Shown: one piece after another, positions 5,727 to 8,381 of the stretch
How positions within the stretch are numbered: position 1 is the stretch's first letter
Layout of the letters: every line of letters starts with the position of its first letter
Source of the DNA: an uncultured Mycoplasmatota bacterium
GTDB taxonomy: Bacteria > Bacillota_I > Bacilli_A > RF39 > UBA660
Length of the DNA: 8,381 nucleotides
Assembly (NCBI GenBank): GCA_900543675.1
Contig: UQRY01000039.1
Span: forward strand, 1-8,381
Direction of reading: 5' to 3'
Notes under the pieces: generated by a model
Told to the model about the DNA's origin: nothing
The model's input: only the letters and a program-made list of their open reading frames with translations
Databases searched by the model: none
Program-made: the position numbers and the translations under genes

Positions 5727-6366
5727 TCAAAAAATAGTTCAATATCGTATTACGAGGAAATATGAGGAAATGGTAAATTCTCATGTAATTATGGATAATA
5801 CTACGAATAAGAACTCTTGGGAAAAAATCAAAAAAGCCCAACTATTCTGTGATTTTTTGGAACAGAAAAATATTTTTTATGAGTACTGCTTTAAACATCC
5901 AGAAGTACTAGGGTGTGATGAATCAAAAAGTTACTATCAACGCTTTTGCTCTTATGTGGAAAACTATACAATTTGTAAAAACTTAGCTGTACATGAGAGA
6001 AAAGGAAAACATCGGAAGTTTTTGATCATCACTGATCAAAGTAAACAAGTAGATCTAAAAAAACTAAAAGAAGTCTTAGCTAGCAGTAAGCTCGAATTTA
6101 TCTCCGAAGAGGAACTAGCTACTCTTTTAAATACTTACCCAGGAAATGTTTCGATATTTAATCTTTTGTATGACAAGGATCAACAAGTAGAATTAATTAT
6201 CGATGAAGAATTACTAACAAGCGAACTACTAGTATTTCATCCTTTGTATAATGGAATGAGTATGTTTATCAAGCCAAAAGAAATAATTAAATTTTTAAAT
6301 ATGCTTAAAAGAAATAGAATAATGACTGAATTGCCTGAAAAAGAGCCGTTATGTCTTAAAAAATAA
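5710..6366 (+). CDS. YbaK/ProX-family aminoacyl-tRNA deacylase (trans-editing type), diverged
   Basis: The family hydrolyses wrongly charged aminoacyl-tRNAs, best known for Ala- and Cys-tRNA-Pro. Residues 43-200 follow the ProX layout: FLEQKNIFYEYCFKHPEV (49-66), then CKNLAVHERKGKHRKFLIITD (89-109), where Lys90 matches the conserved KNL-type catalytic Lys, VDLKKLKEVLASSKLEFISEEEL (114-136), PGNVSIFNLL (144-153), a strand LIIDEELL and HPLYNGMSMFIKPKEIIKFL (177-196). The GxxxP loop of the family reads GNVSI, so its Pro is Ile149. The first 40 residues are an extra, helix-prone region. The start is uncertain: ATG 5710 lacks a Shine-Dalgarno site and overlaps the 12-codon ORF; ATG 5770 (residue 21) has GAGG both too near and too far. 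It is the first main gene of the Asn T-box operon, 16 bases before the DUF1653 gene and followed by asnS. A role in clearing misacylated tRNA-Asn is inference; a tRNA-Pro role remains possible. Confidence 0.8.
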   Translation: MLNESDQKIVQYRITRKYEEMVNSHVIMDNTTNKNSWEKIKKAQLFCDFLEQKNIFYEYCFKHPEVLGCDESKSYYQRFCSYVENYTICKNLAVHERKGKHRKFLIITDQSKQVDLKKLKEVLASSKLEFISEEELATLLNTYPGNVSIFNLLYDKDQQVELIIDEELLTSELLVFHPLYNGMSMFIKPKEIIKFLNMLKRNRIMTELPEKEPLCLKK

Positions 6367-6382
6367 AAGAGGGGAGATAAAG

Positions 6383-6607
6383 ATGAGAGAAATCAAAGTA
6401 GGAAGTTATTATCGACATTTTAAAGGAACAACACATAAAGTAATAGCAATAGCTAAACACAGTGAAACTTTGGAGGATATGGTAATTTATACCCACGAAG
6501 GAACTGATGAAGTATGGGCAAGACCTTATTCATTATTTAATTCGTTAGTAGATACACAAAAATATCCCCAAGTGGAACAAAAATATCGTTTTGAGGAGGT
6601 AGAATGA
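6383..6607 (+). CDS. DUF1653 family protein
   Basis: A 74-residue protein of the DUF1653 family, which has no established function. The diagnostic pattern is complete: VGSYYRHFKGTTHKVIAIAKHSETLEDMVIY (residues 6-36, split over the motifs YRH.KG and A.HSET.E..V.Y), VWARPYSLF (44-52, the WaRP motif) and a closing YRF (68-70). It fills the whole domain with no extra parts and has no signal peptide, so it is probably cytoplasmic. A strong GAGGGGAG site lies 7 bases before the ATG. It is the middle gene of the T-box operon, and its stop codon overlaps the asnS start region (ATGATG), so translation of the two is probably coupled. The placement suggests, but does not prove, a link to tRNA charging. 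Confidence 0.9.
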   Translation: MREIKVGSYYRHFKGTTHKVIAIAKHSETLEDMVIYTHEGTDEVWARPYSLFNSLVDTQKYPQVEQKYRFEEVE

Positions 6608-7983
6608 TGACATTAAGAGAATTATATGAAAATGTAGAAACATATCTAGACAAAGAAGTAGAAATCAAAGGATGGATAAGAAGACATCGTAAGCAGAAAG
6701 AATTTGGCTTTATTGATTTTTCTGATGGTACTTGCTTTACTCATATCCAAATTGTATATGATAAAGAAAATAGTAAAGACTACGAGAAGATAGAATCCCT
6801 CAAGCATGGTAGTGCGATTCGTGTAGTAGGAAAGTTAGTAAAATCAGAAGGTAAAGGCCAACAGTATGAGATTAAAGCCAAAGAAGTAACATTAGAAGGA
6901 GATTGTAGCGACGATTATCCACTACAACCAAAACAACACTCTCGTGAATTTTTACGAGAAATAGGCTATCTTCGTCCTCGAGCTAACTTATTTCAAGCAG
7001 TATTTAGAATTAGAAGTGTCGCTGCGATGGCTATTCATACATACTTTCAAGAAAAAGGCTTCGTTTATTTACATGCACCACTAATTACCGCAAGTGATTG
7101 TGAAGGTGCTGGAGAAATGTTTCAAGTAACGACCTTAGACTTAGAAAAGGTAGCCGAAACAGGTAAAGTAGATTATAGTAAAGATTTCTTTGGAAAACCC
7201 ACATCTCTTACCGTTTCTGGTCAACTACAGGGAGAAACTTTTGCCTTAGCTTTCAGAAATATATATACTTTTGGTCCAACCTTCCGAGCTGAAAATTCTA
7301 ATACGAAAACCCACGCTAGTGAATTTTGGATGATAGAACCAGAAATGGCTTTCTGCGATCTTGATGAATTGATGGATGTAGAAGAAGATATGTTAAAATT
7401 CATCGTAAAATATGTATTAGAACATGCCAAAGAGGAAATAGCTTTCTGTGATCAATATGTAGAAAAGGGATTAATAGAGAAATTGACGAAGCTAGTAAAC
7501 AGTAAATTTACAAGAATTCGTCACGAAGATGTGATCACTATTTTGAAAAAAGCTGATGTGAAATGGGAATTTACACCAGAGTATGGTGAAGATATTGCCA
7601 AAGAACATGAAAAATATATTACCGAGTATTTTGATGGTCCAGTTTTCATTACAGATTGGCCAAAGGACATTAAGGCATTCTATATGAAACAAAGCCCAGA
7701 TGGAAAAACTGTAGCGGCAGTAGATTTAGAAGTACCAGGAGCAGGAGAGTTAATGGGTGGTAGTCAAAGAGAAGAAGATTATGATAAACTAGTTGCTAGA
7801 ATGAAAGAAATGCATGTTCCAACTGAAGGAATGGAATGGTATTTAAATCTACGTCGTTTTGGAGGTTGTGTACATTCAGGATTTGGAATGGGATTTGAAC
7901 GATTATTGATTTACTTAACAGGAGTAGAAAATATTCGTGATGTTATTCCATATCCTAGAACTCCAGGTAACTGTGATTTCTAA
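6607..7983 (+). CDS. asnS: Asparaginyl-tRNA synthetase (AsnRS)
   Basis: It ligates asparagine to tRNA-Asn with ATP in the cytoplasm. The protein has about 458 residues, normal for bacterial AsnRS. The N-terminal OB-fold anticodon-binding domain spans about 1-105 (VEIKGWIRRHRKQKEFGFIDFSDGT near the start). The class II core follows: motif 1 around GFVYLHAPLITASDCEGAGEMF, motif 2 FGPTFRAENSNTKTHASEFWMIEPE (about 223-246), and motif 3 GFGMGFERLLIYLTG (about 425-439) with the ending IPYPRTPGN, which is typical of AsnRS rather than AspRS. Nothing essential seems missing. Two adjacent ATGs exist, 6604 and 6607. I prefer 6607 because GGAGG (6595-6599) is then 7 bases away; 6604 would leave 4. It is the last gene of the Asn T-box operon, so its transcription should rise when tRNA-Asn is uncharged. 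The tRNA-Asn genes follow directly. Confidence 0.97.
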   Translation: MTLRELYENVETYLDKEVEIKGWIRRHRKQKEFGFIDFSDGTCFTHIQIVYDKENSKDYEKIESLKHGSAIRVVGKLVKSEGKGQQYEIKAKEVTLEGDCSDDYPLQPKQHSREFLREIGYLRPRANLFQAVFRIRSVAAMAIHTYFQEKGFVYLHAPLITASDCEGAGEMFQVTTLDLEKVAETGKVDYSKDFFGKPTSLTVSGQLQGETFALAFRNIYTFGPTFRAENSNTKTHASEFWMIEPEMAFCDLDELMDVEEDMLKFIVKYVLEHAKEEIAFCDQYVEKGLIEKLTKLVNSKFTRIRHEDVITILKKADVKWEFTPEYGEDIAKEHEKYITEYFDGPVFITDWPKDIKAFYMKQSPDGKTVAAVDLEVPGAGELMGGSQREEDYDKLVARMKEMHVPTEGMEWYLNLRRFGGCVHSGFGMGFERLLIYLTGVENIRDVIPYPRTPGNCDF

Positions 7984-7998
7984 AAATAAGGGAATTAT

Positions 7999-8024
7999 GT
8001 GGGAAAACGTTCTAGTTTTCCCGC
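7999..8024 (+). terminator. Hairpin after asnS, weak terminator candidate
   Basis: GGGAAAAC (8001-8008) and GTTTTCCC (8015-8022) form a perfect 8-bp stem, extendable by a U-G and a G-C pair, around GTTCTA. It is not followed by a T run (CTAATTT), so it may be a poor terminator or a 3'-end stabilising hairpin. Confidence 0.5.
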
Positions 8025-8072
8025 TAATTTACCAAAAAATGAAAAGAAAATGAAGATTTTTAAAAAAAAGTA

Positions 8073-8101
8073 TTGCCAAAGTAAAAATTGTATTATATAA
8101 T
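8073..8101 (+). promoter_or_regulatory. Promoter of the tRNA-Asn array
   Basis: TTGCCA at 8073-8078, a 17-base spacer and TATAAT at 8096-8101. The start near 8108 leaves about 22 bases before the first tRNA. It is the only promoter seen for the array; the 23-base spacers between the copies hold none. Confidence 0.8.
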
Positions 8102-8129
8102 GAAATGGCTTTATGAAATTAATTCATGT

Positions 8130-8205
8130 GCCTGATTAGCTCAGTTGGTAGAGCACTCGGCTGTTAACCGATAGGTCGTAGGTCCGAGTCCTACATCAGG
8201 CGCCA
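8130..8205 (+). tRNA. tRNA-Asn (GTT), copy 1
   Basis: A complete 76-base cloverleaf with acceptor stem GCCTGAT/ATCAGGC, D arm GCTC/GAGC with GG in the loop, anticodon loop CTGTTAA (anticodon GTT), T stem GTAGG/CCTAC, discriminator G and encoded CCA. The GTT anticodon pairs exactly with the AAC specifier of the upstream T-box. Two oddities: the T loop is TCCGAGT, with C at position 55 where U is nearly universal, and the outermost anticodon-stem pair (27-43) is a C-U mismatch. Confidence 0.96.
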
Positions 8206-8228
8206 TAATTTTAGTAATATTGTTGTAT

Positions 8229-8304
8229 GCCTGATTAGCTCAGTTGGTAGAGCACTCGGCTGTTAACCGATAGGTCGTAGGTCCGAGTCCTACATCAGGC
8301 GCCA
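8229..8304 (+). tRNA. tRNA-Asn (GTT), copy 2
   Basis: Identical to copy 1 base for base, including C55, the 27-43 mismatch and the encoded CCA. It lies 23 bases after copy 1 and is presumably processed from the same transcript. Confidence 0.96.
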
Positions 8305-8327
8305 TAATTTTAGTAATATTGTTGTAT

Positions 8328-8381
8328 GCCTGATTAGCTCAGTTGGTAGAGCACTCGGCTGTTAACCGATAGGTCGTAGGT
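8328..8381 (+). tRNA. tRNA-Asn (GTT), copy 3, cut by the window end
   Basis: The first 54 of 76 bases are present and identical to copies 1 and 2, through the first base of the T loop. The rest lies beyond the window, so its C55 cannot be checked here. Confidence 0.92.

Larger units (their letters stand above)
8130..8381 (+). repeat. Tandem 99-bp repeat units, each one tRNA-Asn plus spacer
   Basis: Two full units (8130-8228 and 8229-8327) and 54 bases of a third repeat with no difference, including the 23-base spacer TAATTTTAGTAA... ending TTGTTGTAT. Sequence before the first copy differs from the spacer, which marks the left edge of the duplication. Identity of the non-functional spacer suggests recent expansion or homogenisation by recombination. 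Confidence 0.93.

Noticed and set aside
5710..6366. Asparagine synthetase as the first gene of the Asn T-box operon
   Set aside because: Sequence shows the ProX/YbaK pattern (CKNL..., PGNVS, HP..N) and none of the AsnA or AsnB motifs.
6604..7983. AspRS instead of AsnRS
   Set aside because: Length, the compact core without the large bacterial AspRS insertion and the PRTPGN ending all fit AsnRS, as does the Asn T-box.
8130..8381. Regular repeat-spacer pattern as a CRISPR array
   Set aside because: The repeated unit is a full tRNA gene and the spacers are identical to each other, unlike CRISPR spacers.

Overview
The window is AT-rich, with short intergenic gaps, strong Shine-Dalgarno sites, sigma-A type promoters (several with an extended TGn -10), intrinsic terminators, a T-box leader and the cdaA-cdaR pair. 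This points to a low-GC Gram-positive bacterium (Firmicutes/Bacilli, possibly one of the uncultured gut or Erysipelotrichia/RF39-like lineages; the exact group is a guess). TGA acts as a stop codon (for example at the end of the DUF1653 gene), so the standard bacterial code applies and this is not a Mycoplasma-type code.

Left part (1-2880): a single-pass membrane protein of unknown function with an acidic tail, then a terminator whose 3' arm lies inside the next promoter. After it comes the c-di-AMP module: cdaA (membrane diadenylate cyclase) overlapping cdaR (YbbR-repeat regulator). glmM, often the third gene of this cluster, is not here; the operon ends at a strong terminator. Middle part (2875-4984): a small DUF378 membrane protein on the minus strand, sharing a bidirectional terminator with cdaR. 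It is divergent from a lipoprotein that has a LolA-like domain, an Asn-rich spacer and a C-terminal DUF4367-like domain. Next is a single-pass protein with a cysteine-free thioredoxin-like outer domain.

Right part (5020-8381): translation genes centred on asparagine. A tRNA-Ile(GAT) gene with its own promoter and terminator is followed by a T-box leader. Its specifier reads AAC (Asn) and its UGGC bulge matches the G discriminator of the tRNA-Asn genes at the end of the window. The T-box controls an apparent three-gene operon: a diverged YbaK/ProX-family aminoacyl-tRNA deacylase, a DUF1653 protein and asnS. Right after it is a tandem array of identical tRNA-Asn(GTT) genes in exact 99-bp units, running off the window edge. 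All the tRNA-Asn copies carry C instead of the near-universal U at position 55 of the T loop.

The most interesting point is the deacylase. It belongs to a family known for clearing mischarged tRNAs (best known for tRNA-Pro), but here it is placed under asparagine tRNA sensing and next to AsnRS. It keeps the family's catalytic-type Lys but has Ile in place of the Pro of the GxxxP loop. Its start is also odd: the only good Shine-Dalgarno/ATG drives a 12-codon ORF in another frame that overlaps it.
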